Shown: positions 26,427-36,567, counted from the first letter of the stretch. The stretch is DNA of 64,000 bases from JANNWF01 sp052390415 (GCA_052390415.1 JBQTGY010000006.1:4254-68253), one strand, 5' to 3'. The notes: generated by a model not told the origin, from the sequence alone. Program-made: numbers and translations.

Positions 26427-29400
26427 TCAGCCCTGCAGTGGCAAGCGGATCAGGAACTCGCTGCCACTGCCGTCCACGGTGCGCAATTCGATGCGCCCGC
26501 GCAGCAACTGCGTGACCAGGTTGTAGACCAGATGCAGGCCAAGCCCGGAGCCGCCTGCGCTGCGGCGGGTGGTGAAAAAAGGGTCGAAGGCGCGGGCGGC
26601 GATATCGGCGGGCATGCCATTGCCATCATCGGTGAAACGCAGTTCCAACTCGTTGCCATCAATGCGGGCGGCGATTGTCATGTGGCCGGTTTCGCGACCG
26701 TCAAAAGCGTGCACCAAGGCGTTGTTGACGAGGTTGGTGAATATCTGGAAGAGCGCGCCGGGGAAGGTATCGAGTTCGATCCCTGACGGACATTCGATCG
26801 CCAATGCATAACGCGTGCGGCGGAAGCCGGGGCGCAGGGCGGTGCGCACTTCTTCCAGAAAGCCGCGCAGCTCGAAGTGCCGGCGCTCCTCGCTGGATTG
26901 GTCGACGGCCACCCGCTTGAAGCTGCTGACCAGGCGGCCGGCGCGCTCAAGATTGCCCAGGATCAGTGAGTTGCCTTCAGCCACCGTCTGCTGCCACGCC
27001 TTCAGTTCGCCCTTGGTCATCAGGCCGTCGCTCAAGCGTGCTTCGGCCTGCTTCGAGATATCACTCAGATGTGAAGCAGCGGTGACCGCGATGCCAAGCG
27101 GCGTGTTGATCTCATGCGCAACTCCCGCCACCAGCGCACCCAGCGACGCCATTTTCTCCGCTTCGACCAACTGATCCTTGGCGCGCTCCAGTTGATGCAG
27201 CGACTGCTCGGCATGCGCCTTGGCGTGCGAGAGTTCTTCGGTGCGTTTGGCGACCAAGGCCTCCAGTGCTGCGGCTTGCTGACGCATCATCGATAGTCGC
27301 AAACGCATGGCGAACGCGATCAGCAGCAGGGCAGCCAGTGCGCCGGCGGCGGCAAAGCTGCGGGTCTCCCACCACGCCGGCACCACGCTCACCGGCAGGT
27401 CAATTTGCTGCGTGCTCAGCTCACCGCTGCGGTTGCTGGCGCGCACTTGCAGTCGATAGTTGCCGGGCGACAAGTTGCGATACGTCGCGACGCGCAGCGC
27501 CGCCGTGGTCTCCACCCAATCGTCGTCGATGCCGGTCAGGCGATAGCCGTAACGAAGTCGCTGCGGGCCACTGAAGTCGAGCGCGGCAAATTCCACTGAC
27601 AAACTTCGCTGACCCGGATTGAGCACCAGGCCGCTGGCGGATTCGGCGACCGGTCGCGGCCGATCGGCAATGCGCAAATCGGTCAACACCAGGGGTGGCT
27701 GGTAGGTCCAGGGTTGGAAATGCTGAGGCTCGATCACCAATAGACCGCGACTGCCACCAAACAGCAGTCGGCCATCGCGGGTTTGCAGGTAGGAACGGAA
27801 CCAACCGGTGCCGAAATCCACGCCATCGCCGCGGGTCAGGCTGTAGATCCGATCATTGTTCGGGTCATAAACTTGCCGGTGGCTCCAGATGCGACCGTCG
27901 CTGGCTTCCAGCAAATTGGCGCCGAAATCACCGGCCACGCCCAGCCGCAAGCTGACCGATTCAAATGACCAACCGCTGCCGAGCGGGTGCATCCGGTACA
28001 GACCTTCGACCGTGTCGACCCATAACTGGTCGTGCCGGTCGATCAGCAAGCCCACCACACTGGGATGCGGCAAGCCGGGGTCGGCTTGATCGTCGACGCG
28101 TTGCGGGCTGTCCGCGCCGACCTCCATGCGAAACAAGCCGGTGGATGCACCGAACCAGATGCTGCCATCTTTGCTTTCGGCAATGGCATTGAACTCGCCA
28201 AGCAATGGCCGCGCTTCGGGCAGGCTCAGGCGTTCGACCTGAGCTTGACCATGGCGCAATACGAACAAGCCATCACCAGTACCGATCCACAGCGCCTTGC
28301 GTGAGTCGATGAGCAAGCGGCGGACACTGAGATTCACCAAACCCTCGTCGACGCCGAAGCGCTCAAACGCTCCGCTGATCGGGTCGTAACGGCGCAGGCC
28401 ATCGCGTGTGCCTAGCCAAACCTGTTCGTTGTTGTCTTCAGCCAGCGCGGTGATCCAGCCCACGCTCAAACCTTCGCCCGATTGAGTCTCGGGCGACAGC
28501 CCGCCGACCAACTTCAGATCGGCATCGAGGATGGCCACGCCACGCCCACGAGTGCCCAGCCACAACTCGCCATTGCGACGTTCGAGCAGGCTGGAAATGT
28601 CCGGCCGCTCGAACACCCCGTTATGCCCTTCCGCGCCACGCAACACCTTGGCCCACCGATTGTTGGGGTCATGCCACTGCACGCCACCGCCAAAGCCGCC
28701 GACCCAAAGCAAGCCTGAGCGATCTTGCAACAAGGCGCGAACCTCGTTGCCGGCGAGCCCGGTGGAGCGACCGGGATCATGGCGGATGCGGCGCAGCAAA
28801 CGACCACTGCCGGCTTCCCGCACTTCCAGTCCACTGGATCGGCCCAACCAGACATCGCCGCCGCGCAAGCGCACCATGGCCGATACCGAGTCCAGCGTGC
28901 CGGGCGCGGTGCCTTGCTCGATCTGTGGTCGCTGGACAGCGAGCGTGCGTCGATCCACCAACATCAGGTTGCCCATCTGGGTGCCCACCCAGAGCAGGCC
29001 ATCACCCGCTTCCAGCAGGCTGTAAACGGTATCGGTGTCCAAACCGCTGGCGTCCACGGACGACGACAACACCGGCTCGATCTGGGAACTGCGAGCGCGC
29101 AGGCGGCGCAAGCCCGCCCGTGTGCCGATCCACAAGTCGCCTTGGGGGTCGAAGTGCAGCACATGGATGAAATCGTCGCGCGGCGCCAAGCCACCGGCGA
29201 CACCAACGCGAAAACTGCTGATTCTTGCAGTGCTCGGATCGAGCTTGGCGAGACCGCCTCCACGCAGACCGATCCAGATTCCACCATCATCGGCTTCGGC
29301 CATGGTGATGACCGAACCGGCCGCCAAGCTGGCGGGATCACTGTCCACATGCCTGAACGTCGCAAAAGTCTCGCGGTGCGGATCAAACACCGACACGCCA

Positions 29401-29711
29401 TCGGCATCGGTGCCGATCCACAAACGGCCATCCTTGGCCAGCAGCAGGCTGCGAATGAGATTGCCGCTGATGCTGGCGGGGTCGTCGGCGCGGTGCACAT
29501 AGCGACGAAAGCTGTAGCCGTCAAAACGGATCAGCCCGCGGGTGCTGCCTATCCACAGAAACCCGGCTTGGTCCTGGACCAGGGCGGTGACCACGCCGTC
29601 AGGCACGTTCTCAAGATCACTGACCAACTCAAAGCGCGCGGTGACGTCTTCCTCAAGCGCCCATACGGGTGCCATCAGGAAAAGCAGCAGCAAGATTGAC
29701 CAGACGCGCAT
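26427..29711 (-). CDS. two-component-propeller sensor histidine kinase
   Basis: The 1094-aa protein has a signal peptide (MRVWSILLLLFLMAPVWA), about 14 two-component-propeller blades (repeated 'LWIGT.GL..FD' units, residues about 40-700), a Y_Y_Y domain (about 710-790), one membrane segment (about 795-815), a coiled coil and a kinase core (about 850-1094). The H-box AHEINTPLG, N-box NLVNNALVHAF, G1 DDGNGM, F-box FDPFFTT and G2 GSGLGL are all present. Unlike many propeller 'hybrid' kinases it has no receiver or AraC output. The response regulator gene ends 9 bp upstream, so they are a cognate pair in one operon. Confidence 0.92.
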   Translation of the reverse strand: MRVWSILLLLFLMAPVWALEEDVTARFELVSDLENVPDGVVTALVQDQAGFLWIGSTRGLIRFDGYSFRRYVHRADDPASISGNLIRSLLLAKDGRLWIGTDADGVSVFDPHRETFATFRHVDSDPASLAAGSVITMAEADDGGIWIGLRGGGLAKLDPSTARISSFRVGVAGGLAPRDDFIHVLHFDPQGDLWIGTRAGLRRLRARSSQIEPVLSSSVDASGLDTDTVYSLLEAGDGLLWVGTQMGNLMLVDRRTLAVQRPQIEQGTAPGTLDSVSAMVRLRGGDVWLGRSSGLEVREAGSGRLLRRIRHDPGRSTGLAGNEVRALLQDRSGLLWVGGFGGGVQWHDPNNRWAKVLRGAEGHNGVFERPDISSLLERRNGELWLGTRGRGVAILDADLKLVGGLSPETQSGEGLSVGWITALAEDNNEQVWLGTRDGLRRYDPISGAFERFGVDEGLVNLSVRRLLIDSRKALWIGTGDGLFVLRHGQAQVERLSLPEARPLLGEFNAIAESKDGSIWFGASTGLFRMEVGADSPQRVDDQADPGLPHPSVVGLLIDRHDQLWVDTVEGLYRMHPLGSGWSFESVSLRLGVAGDFGANLLEASDGRIWSHRQVYDPNNDRIYSLTRGDGVDFGTGWFRSYLQTRDGRLLFGGSRGLLVIEPQHFQPWTYQPPLVLTDLRIADRPRPVAESASGLVLNPGQRSLSVEFAALDFSGPQRLRYGYRLTGIDDDWVETTAALRVATYRNLSPGNYRLQVRASNRSGELSTQQIDLPVSVVPAWWETRSFAAAGALAALLLIAFAMRLRLSMMRQQAAALEALVAKRTEELSHAKAHAEQSLHQLERAKDQLVEAEKMASLGALVAGVAHEINTPLGIAVTAASHLSDISKQAEARLSDGLMTKGELKAWQQTVAEGNSLILGNLERAGRLVSSFKRVAVDQSSEERRHFELRGFLEEVRTALRPGFRRTRYALAIECPSGIELDTFPGALFQIFTNLVNNALVHAFDGRETGHMTIAARIDGNELELRFTDDGNGMPADIAARAFDPFFTTRRSAGGSGLGLHLVYNLVTQLLRGRIELRTVDGSGSEFLIRLPLQG

Positions 29712-29720
29712 GGCTTGCGC

Positions 29721-31931
29721 CTAACGGCGGGCCGGCAGGGGAATCTCGTCTGCCGCCATTGGCCGGCCGAACAAATAGCCCTGTGCCTGGTCGCAGTCCA
29801 TTTCGCGCAGCACGTCGGCTTGTGCCTGTGTTTCAACGCCTTCAGCGATGACCTTCAGGCCCAGCAAGTGGCCCATGTTGATGATCATCGCGGCGATGAC
29901 ACGATCTTCGCGGCGTTCCACCAGGCCGGTGACGAACGAGCGATCAATCTTCAGCCGATCAATCGGCAAGCGTTGCAATCGACTGAGCGAAGAATGCCCC
30001 GTGCCGAAGTCATCAATGGCGATGCCGATGCCGGCGCGACGCAGCGTGGCCAAGGTTTCCAGAGCGCGTTCGTCTTCCGCCAGCAGCAGCGATTCCGTCA
30101 CTTCCAGTTCCAGCTGGCCAGGATCAATCCCCGTCTCCGCCATGACACGTTCCACCATCAGCGGAAAGCCGGGATCCTTCAATTGCCGTGGCGACACATT
30201 GACCGCCATCACCAACGAATCGCCGCCTTGTTGCCAACGCACCTGCTGGCGACAGGCTTCGGCCAGCACCCACTCGCCGATGGCAAGAATCTGCCCCGAT
30301 TCTTCGGCCGCCGCGATGAACTGGCCCGGCAACACCCAGCCGGTGCGACGCCGCCAACGCACCAGCGCCTCCACGCCCAGCAAGGCGCCGGTGAGCATGT
30401 CCATCTGCGGCTGATAGACCAGTTTCAACGCCGATTGTTCGATCGCGCTGCGCAGTTCGCGCGCGGTGTCCAGGCGCTCCTGCAGTTCGCGCTCGAAGCG
30501 GTCATCAAAAAACTGGTGGCTGCTGCGATTCAGACGCTTGCCTTGTTTGAGCGCAATGCCCGCATTGCGAAACAGCGAAGACGCGCTATGACCTTGTTCG
30601 GGATAACGCGCCACGCCCAGGGTCATGGTCAAGGCGATTTCGTTGCCGTCGACTTCCAGGTTGCGCTGCAAGCGCTCGGCCAACTGGGCCAGGCGTGCGG
30701 CGGTCAACTCACCGTTGGGTGAATCGTCGGCCATGACCACGGCGAAATTGTCGGCCGCCGTGCGCGCCAGAAAGGCCTCGCCGGCGAATACCTCCGCCAG
30801 CAAGGCAGCGCTGGCTTTCAGCGTGTGATCGCCCACCTCGTGTCCCAGACCATCATTGACGGCCTGGAAGTTGTCGATGTCGGCCAAGGCCAGCGCGAAT
30901 GGCGCACCCAGCTGGCAGCGGCGCCGCAGTTCGCGTTCCAGCGAGGCGCGATTCCAGGCCGAGGTCAACGGATCGCGAAACGCCATCGTTTCCAGTTCTT
31001 CGAACAACTGCGCGTTGTCCAGACCGATGGCGACATTGATCGAGAACAGCTCCAGCAGCTGTCGATCCAGCTCGGGAATCGGCGCCTGGGTGGTGACATG
31101 CGCCACCAGCCGTTCGGCGCGAGGCGAGCGAATGAACAGCAAGGCGTAGTCGCGACCGAACTCGTTTTGTTCACTGGCAAGCACGCGCCGGACCCGACTC
31201 ACCAACTCGGGGTCGACCAGTGCGCTCAGCGATTCGCCCTTGCGATCTGAATAACGGCCACTGGCCGCGAGCACACGCAACTCGGCAATGCCGTTGCCAC
31301 GCTCTTCGGCGCACAGCACACCATCGGCGGCGACGTGCAACATCGCGCAGATCTGGGTCAACACGCCGTCGGCGAAGCCGCTCACCGCTTTCACATCCAT
31401 CAATCGGGAGGCCGCATCGAGGATCGAGCGCAAACCTTCGCGATTGGCTTCGATGGTGCGGATCTGCTGGAACGAACGCAGCGCCGAGGTCAGCGTGGTC
31501 AGCAAGCGCTGACTGGTCAATTCCGACTTGGCCCGGTAGTCGTTGATGTCGTAGTGCTGGATGACTTCGATTTCTGGCGCATAACCCGGCTGGCCGGTGC
31601 GCAGGACGATGCGCACCGCTGGATCTTCAAAGCGCTCGCGAATCTCGCCCACCAAGCGCAGGCCGGCGTCTTCGGATTCCATCACCACATCGAGCAGGAT
31701 GCAGCTGTAGCGGCCCTTGCCCAACAGCACGCGCGCTTCGGCGGCGGAGTACGCACTCTCGAAGGTGAGCGCACGGCCCAGTATTTGCGCGCCTTCCAGC
31801 GCAAAGCGGGTGACGCGATGCACCTGCTCTTCGTCATCGACAATCAGGATGCGCCACGCCGGCGCGCCATCGTCGAGCGCGCCCGGCAGGCTCACTTCGT
31901 CGCGCAGGTCGAGCAGATCCGTGTCAGACAC
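29721..31931 (-). CDS. response regulator: REC-DUF3369-degenerate GGDEF-EAL
   Basis: The GTG at 31931, 8 bp after GGAG, gives 736 aa; longer frames upstream overlap the divergent DUF547 gene. The receiver (residues 26-150) has acidic D32/D33 and phospho-acceptor D81 in ILLDVVME. A DUF3369/GAF-like domain follows (about 165-310). A GGDEF domain reads AADNF instead of GGDEF, so it should not make c-di-GMP. The EAL domain is intact (EALVRW, LEVTES, IDDFGTGHSSL, KIDRSFV, EGVET). The protein is expected to degrade c-di-GMP when phosphorylated by the kinase encoded just downstream. Confidence 0.92.
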   Translation of the reverse strand: MSDTDLLDLRDEVSLPGALDDGAPAWRILIVDDEEQVHRVTRFALEGAQILGRALTFESAYSAAEARVLLGKGRYSCILLDVVMESEDAGLRLVGEIRERFEDPAVRIVLRTGQPGYAPEIEVIQHYDINDYRAKSELTSQRLLTTLTSALRSFQQIRTIEANREGLRSILDAASRLMDVKAVSGFADGVLTQICAMLHVAADGVLCAEERGNGIAELRVLAASGRYSDRKGESLSALVDPELVSRVRRVLASEQNEFGRDYALLFIRSPRAERLVAHVTTQAPIPELDRQLLELFSINVAIGLDNAQLFEELETMAFRDPLTSAWNRASLERELRRRCQLGAPFALALADIDNFQAVNDGLGHEVGDHTLKASAALLAEVFAGEAFLARTAADNFAVVMADDSPNGELTAARLAQLAERLQRNLEVDGNEIALTMTLGVARYPEQGHSASSLFRNAGIALKQGKRLNRSSHQFFDDRFERELQERLDTARELRSAIEQSALKLVYQPQMDMLTGALLGVEALVRWRRRTGWVLPGQFIAAAEESGQILAIGEWVLAEACRQQVRWQQGGDSLVMAVNVSPRQLKDPGFPLMVERVMAETGIDPGQLELEVTESLLLAEDERALETLATLRRAGIGIAIDDFGTGHSSLSRLQRLPIDRLKIDRSFVTGLVERREDRVIAAMIINMGHLLGLKVIAEGVETQAQADVLREMDCDQAQGYLFGRPMAADEIPLPARR

Positions 31932-32111
31932 TGAAGAACTCCGCCGTGCCGTTGGCTGGACAAAGTCTGAGGATAGCCTGAACCGCCGACGATTCGGCGC
32001 TGCTTGCCATCCTCTTGACCTCAATTCACGCAGATTGCCGCACGAGGGCGAACCGAATCGTCTGCTCACGTACTCTGTCTGCTGATTTCCCCTCCCCACG
32101 GGACGTGTCCG

Positions 32112-32942
32112 ATGCGCCTGCTGCATGCCATCTGCTTGTGTGCAATCCTCGTGATCGCGTCGGCGCCCACCCAGGCTGCTGTCGACCACAGCCACGCGGC
32201 CCTGAGCACGCTGTTGGGCAAACACGTGCAATGGAGCGACGATGGCCATGCCAGCCGGGTCGACTATGTCGGGCTGAAGGCGGAAAGCGCCGCGTTGCAG
32301 GCCTATCTGAAGCAGTTGGCTGCAGTCACCCAAGCCGATTTTGATGGTTGGAATGCCGACCAGCGGATGGCCTTCCTGATCAATGCCTACAACGCCTGGA
32401 CGCTGGACCTGATCCTGACCGGAGATGCCGATCTGGTCTCCATCAAGGATCTCGGCAGCCTGTTCGGATCGCCATGGAAGCAGGTGATCGCGCCACTGCT
32501 GGGCAGCACGCGCAGTCTGGATGACATCGAACACGGCCTGCTGCGCGGTGCGCCGGATTTTGCCGAGCCGCGCATCCACTTCGCGGTCAATTGCGCATCC
32601 ATCGGCTGTCCAGCCTTGCGGCCTGAGGCCTATACCGCGGCGCAGCTGGAGACGCAGCTTGCCGATCAGACGACGCGCTTTCTCAGCGACCGCAGTCGCA
32701 ACCGCGTGAGCGCAGATGGCGACACGCTGGAGGTTTCCAAACTGTTCGACTGGTACGCCGATGACTTCACCTCGATGACCGGCACGCTTGCGCCGCCGCT
32801 GGGCTTCCTTGCGGGGTACGCGGAACAACTCAGTGCTGATCCAGCCGTGCAACAACGCATCCGCGCGGGCGAGCTGGAAATCGAGTTTCTTGACTACGAC
32901 TGGTCGTTGAACTCGGTCAGCGCGGCCGCGGCATCGCCATGA
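32112..32942 (+). CDS. DUF547 secreted protein, first gene of the arsenosugar cluster
   Basis: The 276-aa protein has a signal peptide (MRLLHAICLCAILVIASAPT, cut near 23) and a DUF547 domain with RMAFLINAYNAWTLD and the Cys motif HFAVNCASIGCPAL. DUF547 is uncharacterised but often accompanies arsenosugar genes. Its stop overlaps the phosphate permease start by 4 bp (ATGA), tying it to that gene. A periplasmic handling or binding step for an arsenic or phosphate species is a guess. Confidence 0.82.
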   Translation: MRLLHAICLCAILVIASAPTQAAVDHSHAALSTLLGKHVQWSDDGHASRVDYVGLKAESAALQAYLKQLAAVTQADFDGWNADQRMAFLINAYNAWTLDLILTGDADLVSIKDLGSLFGSPWKQVIAPLLGSTRSLDDIEHGLLRGAPDFAEPRIHFAVNCASIGCPALRPEAYTAAQLETQLADQTTRFLSDRSRNRVSADGDTLEVSKLFDWYADDFTSMTGTLAPPLGFLAGYAEQLSADPAVQQRIRAGELEIEFLDYDWSLNSVSAAAASP

Positions 32943-34081
32943 GTCTTCTGTTGCTGCTGGTCGTGATCGTTTTGGCCGCAGCCAACGGCGCCAACGACAA
33001 CATCAAGGGTGCGGCCACCTTGGTGGGTTCGGGGCTGCTCGACTTTCGCCGCGGCATCCTCTGGGCCAGTGCGGCCACTGCAGCCGGTGGCTTGCTGTCG
33101 ATCATCGTCGCCAGCGGCCTGTTGGCGGCTTTCGGCGGGCGCGGAATCGTTCCGGATGAGGTGGCCGGATCGCTGCTGTTCTTGACCTCGGTGGGGCTGG
33201 GTGCGGCCATCACTGTCTGGCTGGCCACGCGGATGGGCCTGCCCATTTCCACCACCCATGGTTTGCTGGGTGGTTTGCTGGGTGCGGGCCTGGCCGCCGC
33301 GCCCAGCGCCGTGGATGTTTCGGTGGCGTTGCGTGGCATGTTGGCGCCCTTGCTGGCAGCCCCGGTGATGGCAATAACATTGGCGCTGCTGTTGCTGCCA
33401 CTGCTGCGCCGTTGGCGCCGCCGGGCGGAAAAATCGGCCGCGGTGTGCGTCTGCGCAGAGACGCTGCCTGCGGCGGTCGCCGCACGCACAGGCGCGGAGA
33501 TTGCCGGCACACAAGGGCAGTCCGCGGTGATCGCTCCGATGGTGGCATCGTTGCGTGTTGGCAGGCTCGACGATGCTGCCTGCCAGGCACCGAGTCAGGC
33601 GCTGCTGACCTTGTCGGCCGCAGGAACCCTGGATCGCGTGCACCTGGCCAGCGCCTTGGCGGTGAGTTTCGCGCGTGGTTTGAATGACACGCCGAAGATC
33701 GCCGCGCTGATGGTTGCGGCAGGCAGTTTCGGCGCGCCGATGGCCAGCGGCCTGGTCGTGGTGGCAATGACCGTGGGTGGCTTGTTTGCATCGCGGCGCG
33801 TGGCTGACACCTTGGCCTTTCGCGTCACCCGCATGGATCCCGCCGAAGGTTTGGGTGCGAACCTGATCACCGCGGGTCTGGTTATCGTGGCCTCGCGTTT
33901 TGGATTGCCGGTTTCCACCACCCACGTCAGCACTGGCGCCGTGTTTGGCATTGCGGCGACACGACGCAGCGGCGGTGTCAAGGTCATTGCCGGAATTCTG
34001 GCGGCGTGGCTACTCACCTTGCCGCTGGCGGCCGCCCTGGCGGCGGCCAGCTACCAGCTCATGCGTGGTTTCGGCACATGA
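32939..34081 (+). CDS. PiT-family inorganic phosphate transporter
   Basis: The 380-aa membrane protein carries the two inverted PiT signatures, GANDNIKG near residue 17 and GLNDTPKIAA near residue 240, each in a membrane segment, plus the STTHGLLGGL and STTHVSTGAVFG repeats. PiT transporters move metal-phosphate with H+ and also take arsenate by mimicry. The large central cytosolic loop of PitA is shortened. Placement between DUF547 and ArsM suggests a link to arsenic: either import of phosphate or arsenate, or export of a product. Direction cannot be told from sequence. Confidence 0.88.
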   Translation: MSLLLLLVVIVLAAANGANDNIKGAATLVGSGLLDFRRGILWASAATAAGGLLSIIVASGLLAAFGGRGIVPDEVAGSLLFLTSVGLGAAITVWLATRMGLPISTTHGLLGGLLGAGLAAAPSAVDVSVALRGMLAPLLAAPVMAITLALLLLPLLRRWRRRAEKSAAVCVCAETLPAAVAARTGAEIAGTQGQSAVIAPMVASLRVGRLDDAACQAPSQALLTLSAAGTLDRVHLASALAVSFARGLNDTPKIAALMVAAGSFGAPMASGLVVVAMTVGGLFASRRVADTLAFRVTRMDPAEGLGANLITAGLVIVASRFGLPVSTTHVSTGAVFGIAATRRSGGVKVIAGILAAWLLTLPLAAALAAASYQLMRGFGT

Positions 34082-34148
34082 GCGCGGCAGCGAGAATGCG
34101 CTCGATCAACGTCCCCCTCCCTTTGCGAAATCAGGCAATCACAACCGT

Positions 34149-35189
34149 ATGAACGCAGGCACCGAAGATCAGCTCGCCATTCGCGCGTATTACGGGCAAA
34201 CCTTGAGTCGTAGCAGCGATCTGAAAACGTCGGCCTGCTGTCCCACCGAGGCGATGCCGGCGCATTTGCGGCCGCTGCTGGTCGATATTCACCCCGACAT
34301 CAGCGCGCGCTTTTACGGCTGTGGCTCGCCCTTGCCGTCCGTATTGGCCGGCTGCACGGTGCTGGATCTGGGCTGCGGCACCGGCCGCGATGCGTATCTG
34401 CTGTCGCGCCTGGTCGGGGAGCACGGTCGCGTGATCGGCGTCGACATGACTCCCGAACAGTTGGAAGTCGCCCGTCGCCATCGTGACTGGCACGCCAGGC
34501 GCTATGGTTATGCCGCCAGCAATGTGGAATTGCATGAAGGCATGATCGAAGACCTTGGCGCGCTCGGCATAACCGATGCCAGCGTCGATGTGGTGGTCTC
34601 GAATTGCGTGCTCAATCTGGCCACCGACAAGGCAAGCGTGTTCGCGGAAATCTTTCGCGTGCTGAAGCCAGGCGGCGAGTTGTATTTCTCGGATGTGTTC
34701 GCGGATCGACGCATTCCCGCCCATCTGCGTCATGACCCCGTATTGCTGGGCGAATGCCTGGCCGGGGCGATGTACGGCGAAGACTTCCGGCGCGTGCTGA
34801 ATCCATTGGGCTGTGCCGACGCGCGTTGTCTGAGCAGCACGCCGATCATGATCGATGACCCGGCAATTGTTGCCAAGATCGGCATGGTCAACTTCACTTC
34901 GCGCACCATTCGCGCGTTCAAGTTGGAACTGGAGGATCGCTGCGAGGATCATGGCCAGGTCGCGACTTACCTCGGCAGCATCGCCGAACATCCACACGCC
35001 TTCGTTCTCGACGATCACCACCGGCTGGAAACGGGGCGACCCATGTTGGTCTGTGGCAATACCGCCGCCATGTTGGGTGCAACTCGTTATGGCCAACACT
35101 TTCAGATCAGTGGCGACACCCGCCAGCACTTTGGCCTGTTCGATTGTGCACCGCCGACAGCGCCCGACAGCACGGCAGCGTGCTGCTGA
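34149..35189 (+). CDS. arsM: arsenite methyltransferase ArsM
   Basis: The ATG at 34149 gives 346 aa. The SAM-binding motif is LDLGCGTG (residues 72-79). Arsenite-binding cysteines are plausible at C30/C31 (SACCPTE), C153 (SNCVLNL) and C203 (GECLAGA), and FYGCGSPLP sits at 55-63. The protein ends in Cys-Cys, as some ArsM proteins do. ArsM transfers methyl groups from SAM to As(III), giving mono- and dimethyl arsenicals that feed arsenosugar synthesis by ArsS. It starts 67 bp after the permease and ends 3 bp before the next gene. Confidence 0.92.
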   Translation: MNAGTEDQLAIRAYYGQTLSRSSDLKTSACCPTEAMPAHLRPLLVDIHPDISARFYGCGSPLPSVLAGCTVLDLGCGTGRDAYLLSRLVGEHGRVIGVDMTPEQLEVARRHRDWHARRYGYAASNVELHEGMIEDLGALGITDASVDVVVSNCVLNLATDKASVFAEIFRVLKPGGELYFSDVFADRRIPAHLRHDPVLLGECLAGAMYGEDFRRVLNPLGCADARCLSSTPIMIDDPAIVAKIGMVNFTSRTIRAFKLELEDRCEDHGQVATYLGSIAEHPHAFVLDDHHRLETGRPMLVCGNTAAMLGATRYGQHFQISGDTRQHFGLFDCAPPTAPDSTAACC

Positions 35190-35192
35190 TTC

Positions 35193-35873
35193 ATGCCGTC
35201 GCTCGACCAGCTCGCCGTGGTCATCCCCGTCGGGACAGGCGATACCGCATGGAAAGGATTGTTGCCGTTGTTGGCGGGGTTGCCAGCGTCCGCCGAAGTG
35301 CTCTTGTCGATGACCGAACACGACGCTCAGGGCCGGGCGAAGACGACCCCTTCTATTCGTGTCATTCGTGGCCCGGCGGGACGTGGCCAGCAGTTGAATG
35401 CAGGCGCGGCCGGGAGCACGCGACCGTGGTTGTGGTTCCTGCATGCCGATAGCCGCTTCGATGCCTCCGCGCTGCGCGCCATTGAGCGACTCGGCGATGC
35501 ACCCGCCTTGGGCTATTTCGATTTGCACTTTCATGACGGTGGCAACGCGATGTGCGTCAACGCCTTGGGTGCGTGGTTGCGCAGTCGGCTGTTAGGGCTG
35601 CCGTTTGGTGATCAAGGCTTGTTGTTGCCGCGTGTCGTGTTCAATCAATTGGGCGGGTTCGACGAACAACTTGCCGACGGCGAAGACCACGCCCTGGTCT
35701 GGACGGCGCGCCGTGCTGGCGTGCCACTGCGTCCCCTGCGCGCGCGGCTTTCAACCAGTGCGCGCAAGTACAGCGAGCAGGGCTGGTGGCAAACCACGGC
35801 CAAACATCTACGCTTGACATGCTCGCAGGCGCGACAATTCTCCGCGGTCAAACCATTGCACGAAAGACGATGA
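35193..35873 (+). CDS. TIGR04283-type glycosyltransferase of arsenosugar clusters
   Basis: The 226-aa family 2 glycosyltransferase has GRGQQLNAGA, the metal-binding LHADSRF, and a C-terminal FGDQGLLLPR ... LGGFDEQ block typical of the small TIGR04283 subgroup. That subgroup co-occurs with ArsM and ArsS. It would transfer a sugar from a nucleotide donor during arsenosugar or arsenolipid maturation. The acceptor is not known from sequence. The stop overlaps the next start by 4 bp. Confidence 0.85.
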   Translation: MPSLDQLAVVIPVGTGDTAWKGLLPLLAGLPASAEVLLSMTEHDAQGRAKTTPSIRVIRGPAGRGQQLNAGAAGSTRPWLWFLHADSRFDASALRAIERLGDAPALGYFDLHFHDGGNAMCVNALGAWLRSRLLGLPFGDQGLLLPRVVFNQLGGFDEQLADGEDHALVWTARRAGVPLRPLRARLSTSARKYSEQGWWQTTAKHLRLTCSQARQFSAVKPLHERR

Positions 35874-36556
35874 CCGCTGCACTCGCCATCTTCGTCAAGA
35901 CGCCAGGACATTCGCCGATCAAGACCCGGCTCGCAGCTGGCATAGGCGAATCCGCCGCCTTGCTCTGGTATGCCGCTGCGGCTGCGGCAACCGCCAGCAT
36001 CGCCGAGCAAGTTTCGAAGTCTTGCGCGCTGCCGGTCTACTGGGCGGTCGCTGAGGCGGACGCGTTGGCAGATTCGCGCTGGGCAGGCTTGCCAAGACTC
36101 TCGCAGGGTGTGGGCGGACTTGGCGAACGCATGGCGAGGGTGCATGCCGAATTGGTCACGCGGCATGGCGGCGGCATCCTGATCGGAGCGGATGCACCGC
36201 AACTCGTGGCTTCCGAATTGCTGCGCGCTGCCCACTGGCTGCAAAGCGAAGCGCCGCGGTTGGTGCTCGGCCCGGCCAATGACGGTGGCTTCTGGTTGAT
36301 GGGCGCCAACCGCGTCTTGCCGCAGCAGGATTGGATGGCGATTGCCTATAGCCAGCCGCACACGGCGGTCGAGTTTCGCGGGCGAATGCAGGCGCATGGC
36401 GCGTGGCTTGAGTTGGCGCAGTTGGCCGATGTGGATCATGCCGATGACCTGGTCGCGCTGGTCCATGCTCTGCAATCGCTCGCCGAGCCGTCAACCACTC
36501 AGCGACAACTGCTTCAGCTCAGCCGCGGGCTGATGCCAGCCAGGGTGAGCGCCTGA
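35870..36556 (+). CDS. TIGR04282-type glycosyltransferase/nucleotidyltransferase of arsenosugar clusters
   Basis: The ATG at 35870 overlaps the previous stop (ATGA) and gives 228 aa. The start MTAALAIFVKTPGHSPIKTRLA matches the CofC-like nucleotidyltransferase fold with its K-TRL nucleotide-binding loop, and GADAPQL plus GPANDGGFWLMG follow. TIGR04282 proteins travel with TIGR04283 and ArsM/ArsS, and probably supply or transfer an activated sugar. The exact reaction is unproved. Confidence 0.85.
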   Translation: MTAALAIFVKTPGHSPIKTRLAAGIGESAALLWYAAAAAATASIAEQVSKSCALPVYWAVAEADALADSRWAGLPRLSQGVGGLGERMARVHAELVTRHGGGILIGADAPQLVASELLRAAHWLQSEAPRLVLGPANDGGFWLMGANRVLPQQDWMAIAYSQPHTAVEFRGRMQAHGAWLELAQLADVDHADDLVALVHALQSLAEPSTTQRQLLQLSRGLMPARVSA

Positions 36557-36567
36557 ACGCCACCGAT

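Noticed and set aside
29721..32855. 1044-aa version of the REC-EAL regulator
   Set aside because: The extra about 308 N-terminal residues read through the DUF547 gene on the opposite strand. The GTG at 31931 with GGAG gives a complete receiver domain.
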